Assembly: GCA_012797715.1 (NCBI GenBank)
Contig: JAAZOO010000118.1
Location: forward strand, 1 to 13,568
Length of the DNA: 13,568 nt
Direction: 5' to 3'
From: Geobacteraceae bacterium
Lineage (GTDB): Bacteria > Desulfobacterota > Desulfuromonadia > Geobacterales > Geobacteraceae
Part shown: positions 7,649-13,568 of the stretch, one piece after another
Layout: every line of letters starts with the position of its first letter
Numbering within the stretch: position 1 is the stretch's first letter
The notes under the pieces: model-generated
What the model saw: only the letters and a program-made list of their open reading frames with translations
What the model was told of the DNA's origin: nothing
Database searches by the model: none
Made by a program: the position numbers and the translations under genes

Positions 7649-8073
7649 TACCGCAGCTTCTTCCACATCTCCAGGACATTGAAGCCCTTGGACCTGCGGT
7701 ACGTCACCACATCCATCATGCACCTGATAATGAAAAGGCCGCGTCCGTGCTCCCCGCACCCGTCAGCGTCCGGCTCTCCCACGGCATCCAGGTCGAAGCC
7801 CCGCCCCTGGTCGTACACCCGGATGCGGAGCTCATGGTCCGAAATGGCGAGGGAAATATGCACGGTCTTGTGCGGGTCATCGTCGTGGGCATGGAGAATC
7901 GCGTTCGACATGGCCTCGGTCAGCACCACATTGAGCTGATCGGCCAGCGCCTCCCGTCCGCCCCCCTCTTCTTCCAGCTCACGGGCAAGGGCTTCCCCAA
8001 TCCTCCCGATCAATCTCAGGTAGCGCGTCTGGTTCGGCACCCGGATATCAAGCTCGATGGTATTTCTTCCCAT
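7648..8073 (-). CDS. RsbW/SpoIIAB-like serine kinase (HATPase_c anti-sigma factor type)
   Basis: This 141-residue GHKL-fold protein resembles the switch kinases that bind a sigma factor or other target and phosphorylate a STAS antagonist. The ATP-binding boxes are visible: N-box EAMSNAILHAH (53-63), G1 box DQGRGFD (88-94) and G2 box HGRGLFII (109-116). There is no receiver, HAMP or membrane segment. It is the last gene of a three-gene unit with the STAS protein (42 nt upstream) and a PP2C phosphatase, the order of the RsbU-RsbV-RsbW cascade. A GAGG Shine-Dalgarno sits 5 nt before the ATG. What it sequesters cannot be read: no sigma factor gene is adjacent, so the output may be a distant sigma factor or a non-sigma partner. 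Confidence 0.9.
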   Translation of the reverse strand: MGRNTIELDIRVPNQTRYLRLIGRIGEALARELEEEGGGREALADQLNVVLTEAMSNAILHAHDDDPHKTVHISLAISDHELRIRVYDQGRGFDLDAVGEPDADGCGEHGRGLFIIRCMMDVVTYRRSKGFNVLEMWKKLR

Positions 8074-8115
8074 GACGACCTCGCTGTGGAGAAAGATCCC
8101 CGAATCCCCCCACCG

Positions 8116-8472
8116 TCACCCGCGGGCCTGACCCTCGGAAAAGGAAGCTAGCGCCTCCCGTACACCTTCATGGATATCGAAAACCCTGTGGAGGCGGGTC
8201 AGCTCGAACATGGACCGCACCTGCTCCTGGAGGCCGGACAGGGTGAGGCGGCCTCGATGGGAAACGGAGTTCTTGAATCCCGAGACCAGCGCGCCGAGCC
8301 CCGAGCTGTCAATGAAGCGCACACGGCTGAGATCCACCAGCACGTTTTTCGCCCCGGCCGCGAAGGACTCCTGTATCGCCCCTTTCAGACTATCCGAATT
8401 ATGGGCATCGAGCCTCTCGTTCAAGGGTGTGAGAATGGTCACACCGGATTGTTCCGTAACGGCTATCTCCAT
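8116..8472 (-). CDS. STAS-domain anti-sigma-factor antagonist (RsbV/SpoIIAA-like)
   Basis: A 118-residue single-domain STAS protein. In partner switching the unphosphorylated form binds the RsbW-type kinase and frees its target; phosphorylation by the kinase blocks this and the PP2C phosphatase restores it. The phosphorylation-site motif DSSGLG is at 55-60, preceded by the hydrophobic strand VLVDLSRVRFI, and the length is normal for the family. An AAGGAG Shine-Dalgarno lies 10 nt before the ATG. It sits between the phosphatase gene (30-nt gap) and the kinase gene (42-nt gap) on the same strand, so all three are probably one transcript. The opening MEIAVTEQSGVTIL and the NERLDAHNS segment are standard for antagonists that keep a functional Ser. 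Confidence 0.93.
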   Translation of the reverse strand: MEIAVTEQSGVTILTPLNERLDAHNSDSLKGAIQESFAAGAKNVLVDLSRVRFIDSSGLGALVSGFKNSVSHRGRLTLSGLQEQVRSMFELTRLHRVFDIHEGVREALASFSEGQARG

Positions 8473-8502
8473 GACACCGCATCTCCTTGGAAAATACCTG
8501 GA

Positions 8503-9279
8503 TCAGTCAATCTTCATCACCACCAGCGAGATATCGTCTTGAAGCGCGCCGTCACCGGAAAAGGCGCGCGCCTCCGCAAGCACGCCGTCGATGAGGGCCT
8601 CGGGAGCCGCGCCGCGGTTGGCATGCACGGCACGGCAGAGCCGCTCGCGGCCGAAAAGCTCGCCGGAGCCGTTCCTGGTTTCGGTTATACCGTCCGTGTA
8701 CAGGACAAGAATGTCCCCCTCCTGGAGCCGGATGCTCTTTTCCTCAAAGACCACCCCCTTCATGACCCCGAGTATCATGCCGTCGGCATCCAGGTCCACG
8801 CACCCCTCCGCTCCGCAGCGGAGGAGGAGCGGCGGGTTGTGCCCGGCACTGGCGTAGGAGAGGAGGCGGGTGTCCGTGCTGTACTTGGCGTAGAACATGC
8901 TGAGGAAGAGCTCCGTGCGGGTCAGGTCGTCATAGAGCAGCTCATTGAGCACGGCAAGGGCATCCCCTGCATCCCCGGCCCGGTAGGCATGGGCGCGGAG
9001 AACGCTCCGCGTCTCCACCATGATGAGGGCCGCTCCCAGGTCATGACCCGAGACATCGGCGATCACCAGGTCGAGAGTGGATTCGTCCCATCGAAAAAAA
9101 TCGTAGTAGTCGCCGCCGACCTGATGGGCGGGGAGGGAGCGGCAGGCAATGCGCACCCCCAGCAGGCCGCGGGGAACCTCCGGCAGAAGCAGGAGCTGAA
9201 TGCGCCGCGCCGTTTCAAGCTCGCGGGCAAGTGCGCTGTCGGCACACTCACCGGCCACGCGGCCTGTTGTAGGGTCCAT
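8503..9279 (-). CDS. SpoIIE/RsbU-type PP2C serine phosphatase
   Basis: This is the phosphatase arm of the partner-switching module and most likely dephosphorylates the STAS protein encoded next. It has 258 residues. The short N-terminus carries the usual RsbU linker (ARELETARRIQLLLLPEVP, about 18-36). The PP2C-like motifs follow: GGDYYDFF (55-62), DVSGH (75-79), GHNPPLLLR, LYTDGITETRN and near the end QDDISLVVMK, with the metal-binding aspartates D57 and D75 and the late DD present. No PAS, GAF, receiver or HAMP domain precedes the catalytic domain, so signal input must come from a separate protein. The ATG at 9279 is chosen because GGGAGG (9286-9291) lies 6 nt before it. The frame continues to 9324 but that stretch looks non-coding and contains an inverted repeat. 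Confidence 0.93.
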   Translation of the reverse strand: MDPTTGRVAGECADSALARELETARRIQLLLLPEVPRGLLGVRIACRSLPAHQVGGDYYDFFRWDESTLDLVIADVSGHDLGAALIMVETRSVLRAHAYRAGDAGDALAVLNELLYDDLTRTELFLSMFYAKYSTDTRLLSYASAGHNPPLLLRCGAEGCVDLDADGMILGVMKGVVFEEKSIRLQEGDILVLYTDGITETRNGSGELFGRERLCRAVHANRGAAPEALIDGVLAEARAFSGDGALQDDISLVVMKID

Positions 9280-9309
9280 ACCGTACCTCCCGTTTGATGA
9301 GGAACCATG

Positions 9310-9334
9310 CCGTGGTGCCGTCATGAAACCACGG
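9310..9334. promoter_or_regulatory. Inverted repeat upstream of the phosphatase gene
   Basis: CCGTGGT (9310-9316) and ACCACGG (9328-9334) form a perfect 7-bp dyad with an 11-nt spacer, ending 31 nt before the phosphatase ATG at 9279. It could be an operator for the three-gene unit or a stem in its mRNA leader. I do not see a convincing -35/-10 pair beside it. Confidence 0.3.
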
Positions 9335-9348
9335 ACCTGCCGGATGGT

Positions 9349-9372
9349 GGGAAAGCCGGAAGGGCCTTTCCC
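9349..9372. terminator. Hairpin following the weak minus-strand ORF
   Basis: GGGAAAG (9349-9355) pairs with CTTTCCC (9366-9372); allowing one bulge, the stem extends to about 9 bp with a 5-nt loop. It begins 6 nt after a TGA (9381-9379) in one minus-strand frame, as expected for the end of a gene read leftward. No T-run follows, so termination is only possible. Confidence 0.3.
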
Positions 9373-9378
9373 GTTCCT

Positions 9379-9752
9379 TCACAGCAGCGCGGAAATCTTC
9401 AGAATCCGGTCAACCGTCTCGTCAGGCAACGGAGAGGAAGCCACCTCCCCACACCCTCCGCCGGCAGAAAAAGGTCCGAGGCCGTCCCGCTGCCGGGCGA
9501 AGAGATCATCCGGTCGTGCGGTACCCGGAGCTGCTCGTCCGTTCGGCCCTCCGGACGGCCCATAATACCCGTTTCCGGACGCGTTGCGTGAAAAAAAATG
9601 GAGGGGAACTCCCGCCTCCTCGCCAGGTCCGGGAAAACGGCGCGGTCGTACCGGAGGGAAAACGGCACCTGGCTCCCCACGAGGCGCACGGACGTTGTCC
9701 GCTCACCGTATGCGGCAGGGTCCAGCAGGGCCTGGAGAGGATGCCGTTCCAT
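9379..9752 (-). pseudogene. Possible small or frameshifted gene, unknown function
   Basis: An ATG at 9752 with AAAGG 7 nt before it opens a 117-codon frame ending at 9399. The start (MERHPLQALLDPAAY, then a Val-Arg-Leu-Val stretch) faintly recalls the N-terminus of aminoglycoside-phosphotransferase-like proteins, but the APH catalytic motifs are missing. The middle and end are rich in Arg, Pro and Gly and match nothing I know. A second minus-strand frame gives a more protein-like ending (LPDETVDRILKISALL) with a TGA at 9379, and a hairpin follows that stop. Joining the two needs one frameshift, for example near the G-run at about 9449-9453. A T8 tract (minus strand of 9591-9598) is another slippage-prone site. 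It may be a remnant, a short intact gene ending at 9399, or non-coding. Confidence 0.3.
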
Positions 9753-9798
9753 GGAAAAACCTTTGCGCGGCACGGGGAAACGGTGTGGACGGGCCTCG

Positions 9799-9804
9799 TA
9801 TAAT
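9799..9804 (+). promoter_or_regulatory. Perfect TATAAT hexamer in an AT-rich island; possible -10 of the TPR operon or a small RNA
   Basis: TATAAT occurs exactly at 9799-9804 in a locally AT-rich stretch of a GC-rich window. No good -35 lies 16-18 nt before it. TTGACG at 9808-9813 with TAGTTT 17 nt later (9831-9836) is a second, weaker plus-strand candidate. Transcription from here would give a leader of about 250-270 nt before the TPR gene. Confidence 0.3.
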
Positions 9805-10003
9805 CAATTGACGATCCTACCTATTTGTGATAGTTTTTTTCAATATTTTACGCGCATCACGAGACCGTTCCCTGTCGTTCATTGTACCGATTTTTTCCGA
9901 AATACCCAGTCCCTTCCTCCGGAAGCATCGGAAACGGATGCAGACACGGCAATCTTCTCTAGCAGCATTCCGATAACCGTCGCATGAAACAACCCTAACC
10001 AAT

Positions 10004-10066
10004 CCAGACAGCACCGCGGAGAACCCCGTACGAAAGAGCTCCCTTCTCCTCCCTGTCTGGTTTTTT
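10004..10066 (+). terminator. Terminator-shaped hairpin with T6 tail in the leader of the TPR gene
   Basis: CCAGACAG (10004-10011) pairs perfectly with CTGTCTGG (10053-10060), which runs straight into TTTTTT (10061-10066). Inside, GGAGAA (10018-10023) pairs with TTCTCC (10044-10049), so the long loop is itself structured. The T-run ends 15 nt before the TPR ATG at 10082. No plus-strand gene lies upstream for about 2.4 kb, so it would end a small RNA or act as an attenuator in the operon leader. Confidence 0.55.
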
Positions 10067-10081
10067 CTGCCGGACTATCCG

Positions 10082-11800
10082 ATGAACATCGCTCCTGTCA
10101 TGCTCGCCCTCTCTCTGTTGCTGGTTCCTGCCTGCAGCCACGGCGGTCCAACCCGAAATCCGGACATCACCGGGGCTTCCGACAGGATGGTTGCGACAAA
10201 GAAGGCGTCGCGCGGCCTCTACATCTACTCCCTGTCACGCCTCCGCACCCTGGAGGGCGATCCCGAGGGAGCCCTGATGCTGCTCAGGGAAGCACTCACC
10301 GAAGACCCCCGGTCGCCCTTCCTCCACCGCAAGGTGGCGGAGGCATCCCTGAAGCTCAACAAGCCACAGGAAGCCATCGACGCCTGCGAAACAGCGTTGG
10401 GGTTCGATCCGGACTACCGTCCCGCCCACATGCTCCTGGGCATGATCCTGGCCGCCATGGGGATAGACAAGGAGGCGATCCCCCACTTCACCAGGTCCCT
10501 GGAACTGGCGCCCGACAAGGAAGACGCCTATATCAACCTGGCGGTTTCCCACCTCAAGGTGTACGAGTACGAAGAGGCGGTCACGGTCCTGAAAAAGCTC
10601 CTGAAGGTTGCCCCCGATTCTCCGGTGGGATACTACTACCTGGGCAAGGCCTACGACCGGATGAAACTGAATCGCGACGCCTCCGCCTACTACCGGAAGG
10701 CGGTCGAACTGAAGCCCGACTTCGAGCAGGCCATGATCGATCTGGGCCTTTCCCTGGAAGAGGAGGGTCTCTTCGACGAGGCAGGGAAAATCTATCGCGA
10801 AGCCCTCGCCGTCAACCCGTCGAACCTCACCGTGACCCAGCATCTCATTCAGCTCTATATCCGCCAGGAGCAGCTGGAAGAAGCTCTCGAGCTCCTCCAG
10901 ACCCTCCCGGTCCAGGGGACGGAGGGACGGGAGGTCCGGCGCAAGATGGGCCTCATCTATCTGGAACTGGAACGGTACGACGAGGCAATCCGGGAATTCA
11001 CCACCCTCCTTTCCCAGGATCCCCAGGCCGACTCCATCCGGCTCTACCTGGCAACCGCCTATGCGGAGAAAAAGGAGTTTGAACGCGCAATAGGGGAATT
11101 CTCCTCGATTCCCAAAACCTCCCCCGTCTACTTCGATGCGCTGGGCCAGCTCGCCTTTCTGTACAAAGAAAAAGGGGAGCCGGAGAAGGGGATATCCCTC
11201 CTGAAGGAGGCCATAGCCGCCCATCCGGACAAGCCTGAACTGCACCTCTACCTGTCCGGCATCTACGAATCCCTGGAACGGAACCTGGAGGCCCTGAAGG
11301 TGCTCACCGACGTGGATGCCGCCTTCCCTTCCAATCCGGCCATCCAGTTCCGCATCGCCGTCCTCTTCGACAAGACCGGCGACCGGAACTCGAGCATCGC
11401 CCGCCTGAAGAAGGTTCTTGTCCTGACGCCCGACGACCCGCAGGCGCTGAATTACCTGGGATATACCTACGCTGAAATGGGGATTCACCTGAACGAGGCC
11501 CTGGGGTACCTGAAAAAGGCCGTATCCCTCCGCCCCGATGACGGATACATCCGCGACAGCCTGGGCTGGGTCTATTTCAAGATGAAGCGCTACGACGAAG
11601 CCGTGGCCAACCTGGAAAAGGCCGTGGAGCTCTCCGAAGACGACGTCACCATCCTTGAACACCTTGCGGAGGCCTATGCCGCCAGGAAGGACTATCGCCG
11701 CGCCCTCTCCACCCTGCAGCGGGCGCTCAAACTGGACCCGGACAACAGGTCCATCGCCGAAAAGATCAGAAAACTCAAGAGCGAGACGGGTGGAAAATGA
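10082..11800 (+). CDS. Lipoprotein with about 15 tetratricopeptide repeats
   Basis: This 572-residue protein starts with a short signal peptide ending in the lipobox LVPAC (C18), so it is expected to be lipidated by Lgt and anchored facing the periplasm. From about residue 45 to the end it is a continuous array of 34-residue TPR helices, a protein-binding scaffold. The segment with ALNYLGYTYAEMG and DDGYIRDSLGWVYFKMKRYDEA is a known C-terminal pattern of large TPR lipoproteins in Gram-negative bacteria. The binding partner is unknown. The signal peptide has no basic residue before its hydrophobic core, and there is no Shine-Dalgarno before 10082. The frame is open upstream to 9977 but holds no ATG, GTG or TTG, so 10082 is the only reasonable start. 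The stop overlaps the next start as ATGA, implying coupling to the transporter genes. Confidence 0.93.
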   Translation: MNIAPVMLALSLLLVPACSHGGPTRNPDITGASDRMVATKKASRGLYIYSLSRLRTLEGDPEGALMLLREALTEDPRSPFLHRKVAEASLKLNKPQEAIDACETALGFDPDYRPAHMLLGMILAAMGIDKEAIPHFTRSLELAPDKEDAYINLAVSHLKVYEYEEAVTVLKKLLKVAPDSPVGYYYLGKAYDRMKLNRDASAYYRKAVELKPDFEQAMIDLGLSLEEEGLFDEAGKIYREALAVNPSNLTVTQHLIQLYIRQEQLEEALELLQTLPVQGTEGREVRRKMGLIYLELERYDEAIREFTTLLSQDPQADSIRLYLATAYAEKKEFERAIGEFSSIPKTSPVYFDALGQLAFLYKEKGEPEKGISLLKEAIAAHPDKPELHLYLSGIYESLERNLEALKVLTDVDAAFPSNPAIQFRIAVLFDKTGDRNSSIARLKKVLVLTPDDPQALNYLGYTYAEMGIHLNEALGYLKKAVSLRPDDGYIRDSLGWVYFKMKRYDEAVANLEKAVELSEDDVTILEHLAEAYAARKDYRRALSTLQRALKLDPDNRSIAEKIRKLKSETGGK

Positions 11801-13422
11801 GGAGATGGTCTTGCATCCTCCTGCTCCCGGCCGCGTTAGCGCTGCTCCTCACGGCGTGCGACGGCAGCTCCCCTCCTCCCTCGCACCGCTCCCGCGGGCC
11901 GGGAAAACCCGCTTTTGGCGACACGCTGGTGGAGGGAACCATCGGCGAACCGTCCAACCTGATACCGATCCTCGCATCGGACAGCGCATCCTTCGACGTG
12001 GCGGCGCTCGTCTATAACGGACTGCTCAAATACGACAGGAACCTGAACCTTGTGGGTGACCTGGCACACTCCTGGGAGGTATCGCCGGACGGCCTGACCA
12101 TTACCTTTCATCTGCGCCGCGGCGTGAAATGGCACGACGGCGCCGATTTCACCTCCCGGGACGTCCTCTACACCTACCGCGTCACCATCGACCCCCGGAC
12201 ACCCACCGCCTATGCCGAAGACTTCCGGCAGGTCACAAAGGCGGAAGCCCCGGATCCCTACACCTTCCGGGTCACCTATGGCAGGCCCTTCGCCCCGGCC
12301 CTCGCCTCCTGGGGAATGCCGATTCTTCCCGCCCACCTGCTGGAAGGGAAAGACATCACCCGAAGCCCCCTCTCCCGCAATCCGGTCGGAACCGGTCCCT
12401 ACCGCTTCAAGGAATGGATAGCCGGACAGAAGGTCGTCCTTGAATCCTTCCACCAGTACTTCGAGGGACGTCCGTTCGTCGATCGCTACGTCTACCGCAT
12501 CATCCCCGACACATCCACCATGTACATGGAACTGAAGGCTGGCGGGCTGGACATGATGTCCCTTACCCCTGTCCAATACCGGCGCCAGACCGAGACACGG
12601 GAATTCACGTCCCGCTTCAACAAATACCGCTACCCGTCCTCGACCTATGTCTACCTGGGCTACAACCTGCGGAACCCCCTTTTTGCCGACAAAAGGGTGC
12701 GCCAGGCCATTACATGCGCCATCAGCAAGGACGAGATCATCCAGGGAGCGCTCCTGGGCATGGGGCAGGCGGCGCACGGGCCCTACAAGCCGGGCGCCTG
12801 GCAGTACAACTCCACGGTAAAGGACTTCGGCTTTAATCCGGAAAAGGCTCGAACACTTTTGGCGGAAGCGGGATGGAAACGCGGGTCGGACGGCATGCTT
12901 GTAAAGGACGGCCGGCCGTTTCGATTCACGGTGCTGACAAACCAGGGCAACGAGCAGCGCCTGAAGACGGCGCAGATTATCCAGCAGCGCTTGAAAAAAA
13001 TAGGAATCGACGTCAAGATACGGGTCTTGGAATGGTACTCTTTCATCACCCATTTCATCGACAAGAGAAACTTCGAAGCGGTCATCCTAGCCTGGACCAT
13101 CACGCAGGATCCCGACATCTACGATGTCTGGCACTCCACCAAGACCGGGCCTAAGGAACTGAACTTCATCAACTTCAGGAACGCCGAGGTGGATGGCCTC
13201 CTTGAAGAGGGGAGAAGGACCTTCGACAGGGAAAAGAGGAAAAAGTGCTACTACCGCATCCAGGAGATCCTGGTCGAAGAGCAGCCCTATACCTTCCTCT
13301 ACGTGCCTGACGCCCTGCCGGTGGTCAGCGCCCGTTTCAGGGGCATCGAGCCGGCGCCCGCGGGCATATCGTACAACTTTATCAGGTGGTACGTGCCAAA
13401 GGAAGAGCAGGTGCATCCATGA
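11797..13422 (+). CDS. Family-5 solute-binding lipoprotein of an Opp/Dpp-type ABC importer
   Basis: A 541-residue periplasmic binding protein of the peptide/nickel (SBP_bac_5) family, the usual length. The signal peptide MRRWSC...LLLTAC has a clear lipobox with C21 followed by Asp. The mature part shows the family pattern: EPSNLIPILASDSASFDV, LVYNGLLKYD, AHSWEVSPDGLTITFHLRRGVKWHDG, NPVGTGPYRF and later FNPEKARTLLAEAGW. Substrates in this family include oligopeptides, opines and nickel chelates; which one applies here cannot be told. A GGGTGG site precedes the ATG. The start overlaps the TPR gene stop and its own stop overlaps the permease start, both as ATGA, so the three are one operon. A second permease and ATPase genes would be expected beyond the right edge. 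Confidence 0.95.
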   Translation: MRRWSCILLLPAALALLLTACDGSSPPPSHRSRGPGKPAFGDTLVEGTIGEPSNLIPILASDSASFDVAALVYNGLLKYDRNLNLVGDLAHSWEVSPDGLTITFHLRRGVKWHDGADFTSRDVLYTYRVTIDPRTPTAYAEDFRQVTKAEAPDPYTFRVTYGRPFAPALASWGMPILPAHLLEGKDITRSPLSRNPVGTGPYRFKEWIAGQKVVLESFHQYFEGRPFVDRYVYRIIPDTSTMYMELKAGGLDMMSLTPVQYRRQTETREFTSRFNKYRYPSSTYVYLGYNLRNPLFADKRVRQAITCAISKDEIIQGALLGMGQAAHGPYKPGAWQYNSTVKDFGFNPEKARTLLAEAGWKRGSDGMLVKDGRPFRFTVLTNQGNEQRLKTAQIIQQRLKKIGIDVKIRVLEWYSFITHFIDKRNFEAVILAWTITQDPDIYDVWHSTKTGPKELNFINFRNAEVDGLLEEGRRTFDREKRKKCYYRIQEILVEEQPYTFLYVPDALPVVSARFRGIEPAPAGISYNFIRWYVPKEEQVHP

Positions 13423-13568
13423 TAGCGTACCTCGCAAAACGCATCCTGATGCTGATTCCGCTGCTCATCGGCATCACCCTCATCACCTTCGCGGTGATCC
13501 ACCTGGCGCCCGGAGAGCCGGTGGACATGCAGATCTCCATGAGCCCTAAGGTCTCGGCCGAGGCGCGC
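13419..13568 (+). CDS. Opp/Dpp-type ABC transporter permease (DppB/OppB family), 5' part only
   Basis: Fifty codons lie before the right edge. The translation opens with MIAYLAKRILMLIPLLIGIT and continues with LITFAVIHLAPGEPVD, the standard N-terminal membrane segment and LAPG(D/E)P motif of the first permease in peptide-type ABC importers. Its ATG overlaps the TGA of the binding-protein gene (ATGA), with an AAGGAAGAG stretch about 15 nt upstream. It would form the inner-membrane channel that accepts solute from the binding protein encoded just before it. The C-terminal part is outside the window. Confidence 0.93.
   Translation, partial: MIAYLAKRILMLIPLLIGITLITFAVIHLAPGEPVDMQISMSPKVSAEAR

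Larger units (their letters stand above)
9280..10081. other. About 800-nt spacer with no clearly intact gene
   Basis: This stretch separates the minus-strand phosphatase unit from the plus-strand TPR-transporter operon. It holds a 7-bp dyad near the phosphatase start, a terminator-like hairpin, a weak minus-strand ORF that may be a small or decayed gene, an AT-rich tract around 9795-9860 with a perfect TATAAT, and a terminator-shaped hairpin with T6 just before the TPR gene. A 65-codon minus-strand frame (10014-9817) opens with a non-ATG start and shows no recognisable domain; I do not call it. Confidence 0.6.

Noticed and set aside
9945..9975. Riboswitch aptamer in the TPR leader
   Set aside because: A small GCATC/GATGC stem is present, but I could not match the conserved cores of known riboswitch classes, so no aptamer is called.
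9598..9987. 129-codon plus-strand ORF across the spacer
   Set aside because: Its composition is low-complexity and Arg/Ser/Pro-rich, with no domain, and it runs across the AT-rich promoter-like region.
9817..10014. 65-codon minus-strand ORF in the spacer
   Set aside because: It opens with a non-ATG start, has no clear ribosome binding site or recognisable domain, and overlaps the structured leader on the other strand.
10058..10072. Sigma-54-like element (TGG...TGC) before the TPR gene
   Set aside because: The TGG and TGC are 7 nt apart, but the -24/-12 element needs 9 nt between them, and the T-run is better explained by the hairpin.
10235..11662. Long minus-strand ORF (475 codons) opposite the TPR gene
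   Set aside because: It is a mirror of the high-GC third-position pattern of the TPR gene and its translation shows no domain.

Overview
This 13.6 kb GC-rich window looks like a bacterial chromosome segment. The gene families and their resemblances suggest a Gram-negative deltaproteobacterium of the Desulfuromonadia/Geobacter kind. That is an inference from family resemblance and could not be tested by search. I see no insertion sequence, prophage, CRISPR array, rRNA or tRNA.

Left block (1-6680, all on the minus strand), read in transcription order: ettA (ABC-F ribosome ATPase), rnr (RNase R), tatC (twin-arginine translocase), ribF (riboflavin kinase/FAD synthetase) and a flippase-like membrane protein cut by the left edge. 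tatC and ribF are 1 nt apart, and ribF overlaps the membrane-protein gene by 11 nt, so these three are probably one translation-coupled unit. The 122-nt ettA-rnr gap holds a long GC-rich hairpin with mutually exclusive pairings. lgt (prolipoprotein diacylglyceryl transferase) diverges from ettA and has a recognisable promoter.

Middle block (7648-9279, minus strand): a compact partner-switching module made of a SpoIIE/RsbU-type PP2C phosphatase, a STAS anti-sigma-factor antagonist and an RsbW-like ATP-binding kinase. No sigma factor or sensor domain lies next to it. A GC-rich inverted repeat separates it from the convergent lgt.

Spacer (9280-10081, about 800 nt): no clearly intact gene. On the minus strand it holds a possible small or decayed ORF with a terminator-like hairpin after it, and a dyad just before the phosphatase gene. 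On the plus strand it holds a perfect TATAAT and a strong terminator-shaped hairpin with a T6 tail, 15 nt before the next gene. This is the least explained part of the window.

Right block (10082-13568, plus strand): a TPR-rich lipoprotein, a family-5 (peptide-type) solute-binding lipoprotein and the start of an Opp/Dpp-type permease. Each is joined to the next by an ATGA stop/start overlap. The two lipoproteins are substrates of the kind that Lgt, encoded in the same window, modifies.

I found no convincing wholly new system. The strongest leads are the terminator-like leader of the TPR-transporter operon, the sensorless RsbUVW-like module with no visible sigma factor, and the ettA-rnr hairpin.
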